DNA of 64,000 bases from JADHUC01 sp964623055 (GTDB lineage Bacteria; Planctomycetota; Planctomycetia; Pirellulales; Pirellulaceae): positions 1 through 64,000 of the forward strand of contig CAZURK010000019.1 in the NCBI GenBank assembly GCA_964623055.1, in the 5' to 3' direction. The notes beneath the pieces were generated by a model, which was not told the origin of the DNA, did no database searches, and was given only the letters and a program-made list of their open reading frames with translations. Positions within the stretch are counted from its first letter, which is position 1. Each line of letters opens with the position of its first letter. Positions 44,347 to 52,569 of this stretch are shown here, in pieces. The position numbers and the translations under genes are program-made.

Positions 44347-45249
44347 ATGACGGTTCCTTCGAACAAACGCCGCCACCTGCATCTTTCGGGCGACGAGGCT
44401 GCGCGACCGTTCAGTCTCGCAGCCAGGCGAATCGCGCGCGTGTTTTGTTCGATGGCTTTCGTCGTCATCGCATTGGCCTGTTGCACCGTGGTCTCGACGG
44501 CCAGTGGACAAGAGACCATACCAGACTTCAGCCCCCAATCGGTCAGCGAGACGCTATCCACAGGACCCGAATCTTGGACGAGCCCGGAACAATTCGGCTC
44601 GACTCTTCAAATGGTCCTGACATTGACCGTTATCAGCCTGGCTCCTGCCATTCTGCTGATGACTACCAGCTATGTGCGCATCGCCGTCGTGTTGGGCCTG
44701 CTGCGACAGGCGCTCGGGATCCAACAACTGCCGTCGAACCAAGTCATCAGTTCGATCGCCCTCTTCATGACTCTGCTGATCATGTCGCCGGTCTGGAAAG
44801 ACGTCTACGACGAGGCCATCGCACCTTACACCGATCCCGGTATCGAAATGAGCGCTGAGGATGCGTGGCAGGCCGGTATCCGTCCCGTGCGACGTTTCAT
44901 GAGCCGCCAAATCAAGTCGGCCGAGAACGAGGACGACGTGTGGTTGTTCTTTGAACGTTTGCCCGCCGACACGCCCACACCGAAGAACTACGACGACGTT
45001 CCGCTTCAGGTGCTCCTTCCCGCCTTCATGCTCAGCGAACTGAAAGTTGCATTCCTGATCGGGTTTCAAGTCTACCTGCCGTTCTTGATCCTGGACCTCG
45101 TCGTCTCAAGTGTAACCATCTCGATGGGAATGCTGATGTTGCCACCGATGATGATTTCGATGCCGCTGAAACTGATGCTGTTCGTCTTGGTCGACGGCTG
45201 GCATCTGGTCGTAGGCATGTTACTGGACAGTTTTGCACCGTACTTGTAG
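44347..45249 (+). CDS. fliP: Flagellar export gate protein FliP
   Basis: A 300-residue FliP with the usual order: signal-like segment (FVVIALACCTVVSTASGQ), TM helices (QMVLTLTVISLAPAILLMTT), the periplasmic domain that follows LLRQALGIQQLPSNQVISSI, then LQVLLPAFMLSELKVAFLIG, LILDLVVSSVTISMGMLMLP and PLKLMLFVLVDGWHLVVGML. All are diagnostic for the family. It forms the FliP5 core of the export gate. The N-terminal extension before the first mature helix is longer than average. AGAGGCG precedes the ATG. A cluster of palindromes separates it from fliQ. Confidence 0.95.
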   Translation: MTVPSNKRRHLHLSGDEAARPFSLAARRIARVFCSMAFVVIALACCTVVSTASGQETIPDFSPQSVSETLSTGPESWTSPEQFGSTLQMVLTLTVISLAPAILLMTTSYVRIAVVLGLLRQALGIQQLPSNQVISSIALFMTLLIMSPVWKDVYDEAIAPYTDPGIEMSAEDAWQAGIRPVRRFMSRQIKSAENEDDVWLFFERLPADTPTPKNYDDVPLQVLLPAFMLSELKVAFLIGFQVYLPFLILDLVVSSVTISMGMLMLPPMMISMPLKLMLFVLVDGWHLVVGMLLDSFAPYL

Positions 45250-45269
45250 TCGTCCGTTTAACCGCAAGC

Positions 45270-45306
45270 CGGAGGCGTGCGCGCCCTGTCAACGCCCGCG
45301 CCTCCG
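45270..45306. repeat. Hairpin (CGGAGGCG...CGCCTCCG) after fliP
   Basis: 8-bp perfect stem, arms 45270-45277 and 45299-45306, with a 21-nt loop, in the AACCGCAAGCCGGAGGCGTG context 21 nt after the fliP stop. It starts a mosaic of repeats that fills the fliP-fliQ gap. Confidence 0.65.
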
Positions 45307-45340
45307 CAGGCTGATGAATAAGTCGCCGTTGCGGCGAAAA

Positions 45341-45423
45341 GTAGGTCCCGCTTGCCGAGCGGGACCTTGAGTTTCGAGGTTTGTCGCCACACGCAGGTCC
45401 CGCTCGGCAAGCGGGGCCTACCT
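45341..45423. repeat. Two palindrome family 1 copies in opposite orientation
   Basis: Copy A, 45343-45367, is AGGTCCCGCT-TGCCG-AGCGGGACCT (loop is the complement of CGGCA). Copy B, 45395-45419, has the CGGCA loop and one mismatch (AGCGGGGCCT). Together, GTAGGT at the left and the CCTACC end at 45418-45423 make a larger inverted pair between fliP and fliQ. Confidence 0.85.
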
Positions 45424-45472
45424 ATTCAGCCTCCTCCTCCAGCATCGGGTTGAACGAATCTGAGAGAAAATC

Positions 45473-45748
45473 ATGGACTCACAAATTGCTGTAGACCTGG
45501 GCCGCGAGGCACTGATGACGGCCGTAATCATCGGCGCACCGATTCTATTGGTAGGCATTGTCGTAGCCCTAGTTGTCGGGTTACTGCAGGCCCTGACCCA
45601 GATACAGGACCAAACACTGTCTTTCGTCCCAAAGATCGTGGCAATGATCGCTGCCGTTGCGGTGTGTTTGCCGTGGCTCATCCAACGCATGGTCGAATAC
45701 TCCGAGTCGCTTATCACTAACATCCCGCTTACCATCATGGGCGGTTAG
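45473..45748 (+). CDS. fliQ: Flagellar export gate protein FliQ
   Basis: A 91-residue protein with two TM helices (GREALMTAVIIGAPILLVGI and PKIVAMIAAVAVCLPWLIQR), the full expected length and shape of FliQ, and the conserved LQALTQIQDQTLSFVPKI loop. The ATG has GAGAGAAAATC upstream. fliR starts 1 nt after its stop. Confidence 0.95.
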   Translation: MDSQIAVDLGREALMTAVIIGAPILLVGIVVALVVGLLQALTQIQDQTLSFVPKIVAMIAAVAVCLPWLIQRMVEYSESLITNIPLTIMGG

Positions 45749-45749
45749 G

Positions 45750-46535
45750 ATGTCGGAGTTTGTAGGACTATACCGCAGCCAGTTGTTGGTCTTTTTGTTC
45801 GTGTTTGCGCGCGTTGGCGGTCTGGTCGTCATTGCGCCCGTATTCGGAGTTCGGCACGCTCCCAAGTATCTTCGCGTTGCCTTGGCGGTTGCCATCGCCA
45901 TGATGGTCGCGCCGGTCTTCTGGAACAACGGGTCACCTGAACCGGACAACGCCGTGGCTCTGTTGATCGCGCTTTGCCGCGAGTCGGTGTTGGGGCTGAT
46001 GATGGGGCTGGCATTGGCCATCGTCGTCGCGGGCTTGCAGGCAGCGGGACGCGTCATCGGGCAGATGAGCGGCCTCTCTCTGGCTCAAGTGATTGACCCT
46101 GCGGGCGGAACCGGCACACCGCTGTTCGGCAAGTTCTTCGACCTGACGGCGACAGCGGCCTTCTTGCTCGCCGGAGGGCATCGTCAAGTCCTTTCGGCTC
46201 TGTTGGACACGTTCGAATGGATGCGTCCGGGCAACGTCGGCTTCTCGGCGAGTCTGTTTGGGACCCTGAGCGAGGTTGTCGCTCAGAGCTTCCTGTTGGC
46301 GCTGCGCGTCTCCGCTCCGGCCGTGCTTGCCTTGCTATTAGCGACACTGATCGTTGGCTTCATCAGCCGGGCCGTGCCTCAATTGAATACGATCGCCTTG
46401 GGCCTCAGCCTCAACAGCGTCCTTGCCATCGCCGTCGTGTCGGTCACCCTCGGTGGAGCCGCATGGCTGTTTCACGAGCATGCCGAAGCGGCTGTTGAAA
46501 CCGTATGCTCGGCATTCCTGTCCCTAACGTCCTAG
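45750..46535 (+). CDS. fliR: Flagellar export gate protein FliR
   Basis: A 261-residue integral membrane protein with about six TM helices: VFLFVFARVGGLVVIAPVFG, LRVALAVAIAMMVAPVFW, ESVLGLMMGLALAIVVAGLQ, AGRVIGQMSGLSLAQVIDPA (typical FliR loop) and LIVGFISRAVPQLNTIALGL, all family-like. The ATG at 45750 directly follows the fliQ stop (TAG-G-ATG), giving strong coupling. The length matches FliR. A longer frame from 45657 overlaps fliQ and was rejected. Confidence 0.94.
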   Translation: MSEFVGLYRSQLLVFLFVFARVGGLVVIAPVFGVRHAPKYLRVALAVAIAMMVAPVFWNNGSPEPDNAVALLIALCRESVLGLMMGLALAIVVAGLQAAGRVIGQMSGLSLAQVIDPAGGTGTPLFGKFFDLTATAAFLLAGGHRQVLSALLDTFEWMRPGNVGFSASLFGTLSEVVAQSFLLALRVSAPAVLALLLATLIVGFISRAVPQLNTIALGLSLNSVLAIAVVSVTLGGAAWLFHEHAEAAVETVCSAFLSLTS

Positions 46536-46542
46536 CAAAGAA

Positions 46543-46571
46543 GTAGGTCCCGTCTCCCGGACGGGACCTAC
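46543..46571. repeat. Palindrome family 1 variant between fliR and flhB
   Basis: 12-bp arms GTAGGTCCCGTC and GACGGGACCTAC around TCCCG. The outer GTAGGTCCCG is shared with the other copies, the inner arm and loop differ. It ends 11 nt before the flhB start, so its hairpin could affect flhB translation. Confidence 0.82.
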
Positions 46572-46582
46572 CAGTGTGCAAG

Positions 46583-47380
46583 ATGTCCGATAACGCCGTC
46601 GAGAGAATCCATCCCGCGTCCCCACAGCGGCGCCAATTGGCCCGTCAGGAAGGTCGCGTTGCCAGAAGCCACGATCTGGTCGTGGCGGCCGTGCTACTGG
46701 GCGGATCGCTGGTGCTTCTGGCCACAGGCGGCAAGTTGGTGACGTTCTTCACGGGCTTTGCCCAGCAGCAATTTGGCGGAGAATCCTGGCTTGTGATGGA
46801 CGCCGATCTGGCCGTCGATCGTTGGCGGTCCACCCTGTGGGCCGTTGCACGCGTCCTTGTACCCATACTCGGCTTGATGATGCTCTTGGCCGTCGCAAGC
46901 AACCTCGTGCAAACGGGCTTCCTCTTCGTCCCAAAGAAACTGGCTCCGGATTCCAACCGCGTCAATCCGCTGAAAGGCGCTCAGCGACTGTTCTCTGCGG
47001 CTAACCTGACTCGTCTGGCATTCTCGATAGTCAAGATCGCTGTGGTCGTCGCCGTGGGCGTTTGGAGCCTATGGGGCCATCGCGAGCGTCTGCTGGAAAT
47101 GGGCGCCTTGGACGGCAACGCGATCGCTGCCACCTTGGCCGAAATCGGCCTCTGGACCTGCGCAAAAATGGGTGCGGCCTTGCTGGTCCTGGGCTTGGCG
47201 GACTACGGCTATCAACGTTGGCGGCACGAACGAGACCTGCGGATGACGACAGAGGAGTTGCGAGAAGAAATGAGACGCGTGCGGGCCAACCCATCGACCG
47301 CGACGCGGCGAAAAGAACTTCAGCGTCAATTGATGGTAGATCGCGTGCAGCGCATCGCCCCGGTCGCTGACAAACCGTAA
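46583..47380 (+). CDS. flhB: Flagellar export protein FlhB, lacking the C-terminal autocleavage domain
   Basis: A 265-residue FlhB (usual 350-380). ERIHPASPQRRQLARQEGRV is the typical N-terminus; four TM helices follow (LVVAAVLLGGSLVLLATGGK; LVPILGLMMLLAVASNLVQT; LTRLAFSIVKIAVVVAVGVW; AKMGAALLVLGLADYGYQRW). NRVNPLKGAQRLFSAANLTR is a clear FlhB loop. After DLRMTTEELREEMRRVRANP comes RRKELQRQLMVDRVQRIAPV, then ADKP and stop. In normal FlhB this position reads ...VPxAD-VV followed by NPTH, the self-cleaving motif. The cytoplasmic FlhB-CC domain is thus missing, and no frame downstream restores it. A 25-bp inverted repeat begins 33 nt later. Confidence 0.93.
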   Translation: MSDNAVERIHPASPQRRQLARQEGRVARSHDLVVAAVLLGGSLVLLATGGKLVTFFTGFAQQQFGGESWLVMDADLAVDRWRSTLWAVARVLVPILGLMMLLAVASNLVQTGFLFVPKKLAPDSNRVNPLKGAQRLFSAANLTRLAFSIVKIAVVVAVGVWSLWGHRERLLEMGALDGNAIAATLAEIGLWTCAKMGAALLVLGLADYGYQRWRHERDLRMTTEELREEMRRVRANPSTATRRKELQRQLMVDRVQRIAPVADKP

Positions 47381-47412
47381 CCGTTTCGTCAGTCTTGAAT
47401 TGACGTGTTGTA

Positions 47413-47479
47413 GGTAGCTGGATTCGCAAGAATTCAGTCCAATAATACAGGCGTCTGAATTCTTGCGAATCCAGCTACC
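47413..47479. repeat. Palindrome family 3: perfect 25-bp inverted repeat after flhB
   Basis: Arms 47413-47437 and 47455-47479 (core GGTAGCTGGATTCGCAAGAA) are perfect, with a 17-nt loop. It lies in the 190-nt gap between flhB and the convergent phosphoesterase gene and is homologous to the imperfect copies near 17.5 and 22.1 kb. Confidence 0.9.
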
Positions 47480-47570
47480 CATCAATGCGTATTCGCAATT
47501 CTGAAAAGGGCAACAGCTAATGAGTCTTCCTGATATCCGCGGTTCGCTCTGCACCAAGGACAGCTCCCCT

Positions 47571-48686
47571 TCACGCGTAACGATACACGTAGTTCCGTTG
47601 CTCGTCTTCGCCGTAACGCTCGGGATATTCGTCCGCGTGCGCATCTCGCGAGATCTGGACGTAGTGTTGTTCCTCGATCTCGAAAACGTTGTGTATCAAG
47701 CCCGTTTCGTAGACCTCGACGACACTGTAGCCGCACGGAGCTTGGATTAGTTGCGGGCATAACAAGTGGAGCACTTTTCGATGGGCTAGCCGACTGGGCA
47801 CGTTCTTGTGACCGGCGATGAACGCGCGAACTCTGGGATAGCGATTGATTAGGTCCGGTACGCTCTGATAGTCATGAAGCTGCTGCATGCCGTCGTTTTT
47901 CCGGCCCGAAACACAGGGATGCAGCAAAAGCGAAAAGTGCGCGAAAACGAAGGTATCGTGCTGATCCGCATGCTTCTCCAACTCGGCTGCCAGCCACTTG
48001 AACTGATGCCCCGACGGACTCAAGCTTCCTTGGTGCGGCGTGCTTAGGAGAATGAAGGCAACGTCGTTGAACACGAAACTCCGGTAGCCTTCCGGAGGTG
48101 AATCAAAAGCTCGAAAGAAGTCCCTTTCGTCATAGGGCCCGTAGGTCTCGTGGTTGCCAATCATCAGATGACAGGGAATGTTGACCGATCGCAGCAGATC
48201 CCGAGTGACGCCGAGCGTGTAGTCGTCTAACGGATCTATCGTATCGCCTGGAAAGATCACCATATCAAGGCCTTGATCTTCCAGGCGTTTCAGGTAACGG
48301 AAAGCCAGTTCCTCAGCCACTGCGTAGAGCCGTTTTGTTCGGAGCGGCACCCTGCGTGATTCGGCAAACGGCTGAATGTGCAGGTCTGGCAGGATACCGA
48401 ACGTGACCTTCCTCGGCCCTGGTGGAGGCATCAGAGTCCGAAACGGCAGACGGACTACCTCTGTGCCGTTTGTCACCTCCAAGACCTGCGACGATCCACT
48501 CGACAATTCGGTAAATCGTTGGCGGTAGTAGCAGCGACTTGCGTCTTCCGACACCGCCTCCAACGATAGCCAGGGCTCGCCGGAAAGACGAACGCGAATC
48601 GCGTTTCCCTCCTTCTCGCAGACCACCCTTAGCTCCACCCAGTCCGTGTAGATCGTTGGCAAGTAGGCGTCGATCAGTCCTTGCAT
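47571..48686 (-). CDS. Metallophosphoesterase family protein
   Basis: A 371-residue cytoplasmic protein (no signal). Motifs: FGILPDLHIQPF (D-x-H), VIFPGDTIDPLDD (GDxxD), HLMIGNHETYG (GNHE), DTFVFAHFSLLLHP (His) and FIAGHKNVPS (the last GHxH, here GHKN, so the final His ligand is replaced). A helical/beta N-terminal part of ~100 residues (ELRVVCEKEGNAIRVRLSGE) precedes the domain. It would hydrolyse phosphodiesters or phosphomonoesters with a dinuclear metal site, possibly weakened by the missing His. The ATG at 48686 is preferred over an upstream TTG at 48698. It is convergent with flhB. Confidence 0.85.
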   Translation of the reverse strand: MQGLIDAYLPTIYTDWVELRVVCEKEGNAIRVRLSGEPWLSLEAVSEDASRCYYRQRFTELSSGSSQVLEVTNGTEVVRLPFRTLMPPPGPRKVTFGILPDLHIQPFAESRRVPLRTKRLYAVAEELAFRYLKRLEDQGLDMVIFPGDTIDPLDDYTLGVTRDLLRSVNIPCHLMIGNHETYGPYDERDFFRAFDSPPEGYRSFVFNDVAFILLSTPHQGSLSPSGHQFKWLAAELEKHADQHDTFVFAHFSLLLHPCVSGRKNDGMQQLHDYQSVPDLINRYPRVRAFIAGHKNVPSRLAHRKVLHLLCPQLIQAPCGYSVVEVYETGLIHNVFEIEEQHYVQISRDAHADEYPERYGEDEQRNYVYRYA

Positions 48687-48864
48687 GAGACCGTCCAATG
48701 GTGCGTCGTTTCGTGCACATCATAGCCAATCTCTGGCTCGCAGTGGACCACTCGCCGCATTCGGCTCGGTCTGAGGAGGATCGAGCCGTTGGCCATACCT
48801 ATTGGTTGCAGCCGTAGACCGGTTGTGCCAAAATAGTAGTAGTTGCTTCCGCGAGGAACGAACC

Positions 48865-49536
48865 ATGACAACGGTGGCTCCAACGACCGCTTTCCCACAG
48901 ACGGTTCTACCGACGCAGTGGACGCTGGCTGATCTGCAGCGTCATGTGGGCGACGTGCCTCTGGAACGTATTCGCCTGTACCCGCCTCCAGGCATGGCCA
49001 CTGAAGATGACGCATTGCAGATCCACGCCCGCGAAGGCCGGCTTTGTGAATTGGTGGATGGGATTCTCGTGGAGAAAGAAATGGCTTCATTCGAATCGCT
49101 CCTGGCCGGTCTTCTGATTCAGTGGCTAAACAACTTCTTGGACGAGCGACCGCTGGGAGTCGTACTCGGGGAAGCCGGCGCACTGCGAATCTTGCCCCGA
49201 AGGATGCGAATCCCCGAAGTTTCCTTTATCAGTTGGGACCGCTTCCCAGATCATCGCCTGCCTGTTGATCGTGTTTACCGAGTGGCACCTGATTTGGCCA
49301 TCGAAATTCTATCGGAAGGCAATACGGCCCAAGAAATGGAGCTGAAACTGGATGAGTATCGGCAGGCCGGCGTCCGCCTGATTTGGTACATCGATCCACG
49401 CGCACGCACCGCGACAGTCCATACCGGTGAAGGATCGACCGAGACCCTCGATGAGAATGGCGTACTTCAAGGTGGTAACGTGCTGCCCGGCTTCGAACTG
49501 CCACTGCGCGATCTGTTGGATCGATACGAGCGTTGA
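48865..49536 (+). CDS. Uma2 family (DUF820) putative restriction endonuclease-like protein
   Basis: A 223-residue protein starting at ATG 48865 (GAGGAACG upstream). The PD-(D/E)XK core of Uma2 proteins is visible: CELVDGILVEKEMASFESLL, LPRRMRIPEVSFISWDRF, YRVAPDLAIEILSEGNTAQE and MELKLDEYRQAGVRLIWYID with a Lys in the last strand. Members are abundant in planctomycetes and cyanobacteria; function in DNA cleavage is suggested by fold but not proven. Isolated, 51 nt before the start of the FAD protein on the same strand. Confidence 0.9.
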   Translation: MTTVAPTTAFPQTVLPTQWTLADLQRHVGDVPLERIRLYPPPGMATEDDALQIHAREGRLCELVDGILVEKEMASFESLLAGLLIQWLNNFLDERPLGVVLGEAGALRILPRRMRIPEVSFISWDRFPDHRLPVDRVYRVAPDLAIEILSEGNTAQEMELKLDEYRQAGVRLIWYIDPRARTATVHTGEGSTETLDENGVLQGGNVLPGFELPLRDLLDRYER

Positions 49537-49586
49537 AGTGTCGTCAATTGTCACATCGCATCGTGGCCTATCTTCCCAACTCAGTT

Positions 49587-52529
49587 ATGACCTCACAATA
49601 TCCTCTTCTGACCCTCTCGTTCACCATTGCACTCGTTGCCTCGACACTGGCCCAAGCGGACGAACCGGCGGTTGTCGAGTCGGCTCGCGACGTTCCTGTG
49701 GCCTACGACGTGGATGTCGTTGTGGTTGGCGGAAGCACGAGAGCCGTTGCGGCGGCGGTCGCTGCGGCAGAGGACGGCACCGAAGTTTTCTTGGCGGCTC
49801 CGCGACCGTATCTGGGCGAGGACATCTGCGCCACGCTGCGGCTGTGGACTGATTCCAGTGAAACACCGACAACGGAATTGGCGAGGAGGATACTCCACGA
49901 CGACAAGCGGCCACCGACCGGATCTCCAAACGTCTTAAGGCCGATGCACATCAAGAAGACACTTGACGAAGCGTTGCTGAACGCGGGCGTCGTCTTCTTG
50001 TACGGCTGTTATGCCACCGATGTGCTCCGAGACGCAGACGGTCGACCCTCTGGCATCGTCATGGCCAACCGCGCTGGCCGTCAGGCAGTGGTCGCCAAAG
50101 TGATCATCGACGCTACCGGTCGTGCCTGGGTGGCTCGGATGGCCGGCGCAGACAGCCGCCCTTGGCCTGATGACGCACAGACGTTTCGAAGGGTCGTGAT
50201 TGGCGGTACGCCCCGGATAGATGTGGATGCCAGCCGGCGGGTCGCTTTCCGGCACGAGATTTCCGGTAAACGATCATCCGCAGCCACGAGTCCGACAAAA
50301 CTGCACGAGGCGATCGAGTACACATTCGAGGTCGATATGCCGGACGGCAGCTTCGCCTCGCATGCCGGTGCGGAACAGCTTGCTCGCGACATGACGTACC
50401 AGCCGGGGCAAGTTCGAGGCGCAGAGATGCTCTACCATGTTCCTCCAGATCCGATCGTCTGTCGCCAAAACCTCCGCCAAGAGGCCCAACCAGACCAGAT
50501 TCCGTTGGGAGCCTTCCAGCCCACCGGCGTGCCGCGAATCTACGTACTCGGGCCGTGCGCAGATATCCCGCGCGATCAGGCCGCTCGGATCATGGGGCCC
50601 GTGGATGGGACGAAGATTGGCGAAACGATCGGCAGGGCCGCGGCAGTGGAGGCCAAATCGCTTGCGTCTCCAAAGGGCATAAGCGTACCTGGAGAAGAAG
50701 CGACAGTCGCGGTCGTTGGTGAAATCAAAGAGACTCTCGTCGGAGTGCGGCCAACGCAAGATCTGCCGACGGTGCCTGTTGGTTCACGGCCACTGCCTGT
50801 GTTGGGCAAGTACGACGTAGTCGTTATCGGCGGTGGCACCAGCGGCGCGGCCGCAGGGATCGGTGCGGCTCGTCGCGGAGCCCGCACTCTGGTTGTCGAG
50901 TACCAGGAGGGACTCGGCGGCGTCGGCACACTAGGGCTCATCGGCCGATACCATCGGGGTCTGCGAATCGGCTTCACGGCGGAGGTGCCGGCAAAGGGTG
51001 GTGAAGGGAAGATGGAATGGTGGCGAGCCGAGTTGCGAAAGGCTGGCGCCGACATCTGGTTCGGTACACTTGGCTGCGGCATCTTCGTGGACGGCACAGC
51101 AGTGAAGGGTGCTGTCGTTGCGACGCCCGAGCGACGCGGCGTTGTGTTGGCCAAAGTGGTCATCGACGCTACCGGTAACGCCGACCTTGCGGCAGCCGCT
51201 GGTGCCGAGTGTATGACGACCGACGAGGTTGACATTGCCGTACAGGGCGCCGGGATGCCAGATCGCCGACTCGGTGCGGTTTACACCAACACGGATTACT
51301 TGCTGGTCGACGACGCCGACATGGTGGACGTGTGGCGCGTGCTGGTCAGCGCCAAACGCAAGTACGCTGGCAGCTACGACCTGGGTACGTTGGTTCAAAC
51401 GCGCGAGCGGCGGCGCGTGGTCGGTGATTACGTGCTGACCATCTACGATCACATGATCCGCCGCACGTTTCCAGACACGGTGGTTCAGTCGTCCAGCAAC
51501 TACGACTCGCACGGTTACCCCAGCGGCCCCTATTTCGCGCTCACGCCGCGCGGTAAGGACGGACGGCCCACTGGCGGCCAAGTGAACACGCCCTACCGCT
51601 GTCTGCTGCCGAAAGGGTTGGATGGAATGCTGGTCATCGGTTTGGGTACCAGCGCTCGCCGCGATGCTGTGGCGTTGATCCGCATGCAGGCAGACCTGCA
51701 GAACCAAGGCTACGCGGCCGGCGTGGCAGCGGCAATGGCCGTCCAGCAGGACATGCCGCCACGCGGCGTCAAAGTACGCATGCTGCAGGAACATCTTGTA
51801 CAGAAAGGCAATCTTGCTTCCGGAGTACTCGAATACAAAGACCCGTTGCCAATGCCGAATGATCGTGTGGCCTTGGCCGTGAAACGCCTAAGGACAGGCG
51901 AGAATATGAGCATGGAAGCTGCCATTGTGCTGCTCCATCGAGATGTGGCGCTGCCATTGTTGCGCGACGCCCACGCGAGTACCGTTGGCGAAGAACGCAT
52001 CGCTTACGCCCGCTTTCTGGGCGTCTGTGGCGATCCCACGGCTTTGCCTACCTTGATCGCTGCGATCGAGGACATGGAACAGTGGGACGCGAAGATCCCG
52101 CTGGGCGTGATGGCCGAGTATTCCCAGTTGCCAACCCGTTTGGATAGCTTGGTCTTAGCCCTGGGTTACATTCGCGATCCAAAGGCCCTACCAGCCATTC
52201 TGGACAAAGCCAAAATGCTCGATGCCAGCGTGTGCCTGTCCCATCATCGCGCGGTCGCCTTGGCCTTGGAGCAAATTGCCGATCCGGACGCAGTCAGACC
52301 ATTGGCCGACCTGCTCGAAAAACCGGGTATGATGGGCCACGCGAAAACGTCGCTGGACAAACCAAGCAGCCGCATCGAACCTCTGCGTGAGATCGTCTTA
52401 GCACGAGCGCTGTACCACTGTGGAGACCACCAAGGGCTTGGCGAGAAAATCCTGACCGATTACACGCAAGACATCCGTGGCCATTTCGCCCGGCACGCAA
52501 CAGCCGTGCTCGGTGATACCGACGAGTAG
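49587..52529 (+). CDS. Exported protein with two tandem FAD-dependent oxidoreductase domains and HEAT-like tail
   Basis: The ATG at 49587 gives 980 residues with a signal peptide (YPLLTLSFTIALVASTLAQA). Domain 1 begins YDVDVVVVGGSTRAVAAAVA (~42) and RPYLGEDICATLRLWTDS. Domain 2 begins GKYDVVVIGGGTSGAAAGIG (~408), then VEYQEGLGGVGTLGLIGRYH. Both have the ribose-binding Glu/Asp strand and a later AKVIIDATGRAWVARMAGAD or KVVIDATGNADLAAAAGAEC block, the FAD-oxidoreductase C-terminal motif. The first glycine motif is GGSTRA instead of GxGxxG, so domain 1 may bind FAD poorly. Residues ~800-975 are HEAT-like (RFLGVCGDPTALPTLIAAIE, LGYIRDPKALPAILDKAKML). Oxidation of a polysaccharide or sugar outside the cytoplasm is inferred. 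Confidence 0.9.
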   Translation: MTSQYPLLTLSFTIALVASTLAQADEPAVVESARDVPVAYDVDVVVVGGSTRAVAAAVAAAEDGTEVFLAAPRPYLGEDICATLRLWTDSSETPTTELARRILHDDKRPPTGSPNVLRPMHIKKTLDEALLNAGVVFLYGCYATDVLRDADGRPSGIVMANRAGRQAVVAKVIIDATGRAWVARMAGADSRPWPDDAQTFRRVVIGGTPRIDVDASRRVAFRHEISGKRSSAATSPTKLHEAIEYTFEVDMPDGSFASHAGAEQLARDMTYQPGQVRGAEMLYHVPPDPIVCRQNLRQEAQPDQIPLGAFQPTGVPRIYVLGPCADIPRDQAARIMGPVDGTKIGETIGRAAAVEAKSLASPKGISVPGEEATVAVVGEIKETLVGVRPTQDLPTVPVGSRPLPVLGKYDVVVIGGGTSGAAAGIGAARRGARTLVVEYQEGLGGVGTLGLIGRYHRGLRIGFTAEVPAKGGEGKMEWWRAELRKAGADIWFGTLGCGIFVDGTAVKGAVVATPERRGVVLAKVVIDATGNADLAAAAGAECMTTDEVDIAVQGAGMPDRRLGAVYTNTDYLLVDDADMVDVWRVLVSAKRKYAGSYDLGTLVQTRERRRVVGDYVLTIYDHMIRRTFPDTVVQSSSNYDSHGYPSGPYFALTPRGKDGRPTGGQVNTPYRCLLPKGLDGMLVIGLGTSARRDAVALIRMQADLQNQGYAAGVAAAMAVQQDMPPRGVKVRMLQEHLVQKGNLASGVLEYKDPLPMPNDRVALAVKRLRTGENMSMEAAIVLLHRDVALPLLRDAHASTVGEERIAYARFLGVCGDPTALPTLIAAIEDMEQWDAKIPLGVMAEYSQLPTRLDSLVLALGYIRDPKALPAILDKAKMLDASVCLSHHRAVALALEQIADPDAVRPLADLLEKPGMMGHAKTSLDKPSSRIEPLREIVLARALYHCGDHQGLGEKILTDYTQDIRGHFARHATAVLGDTDE

Positions 52530-52569
52530 CACCGGACAGTCTTGGCGACATTGGACGAAGGAGGTTATC

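Noticed and set aside
45250..45472. CRISPR-like array between fliP and fliQ
   Set aside because: Repeats are palindromes in opposite orientation with no regular spacers, so these are REP-like elements.
47520..47750. Plus-strand frame of 76 codons after flhB, considered as a displaced FlhB C-terminal domain
   Set aside because: It has no NPTH motif and is antisense to the end of the metallophosphoesterase gene.
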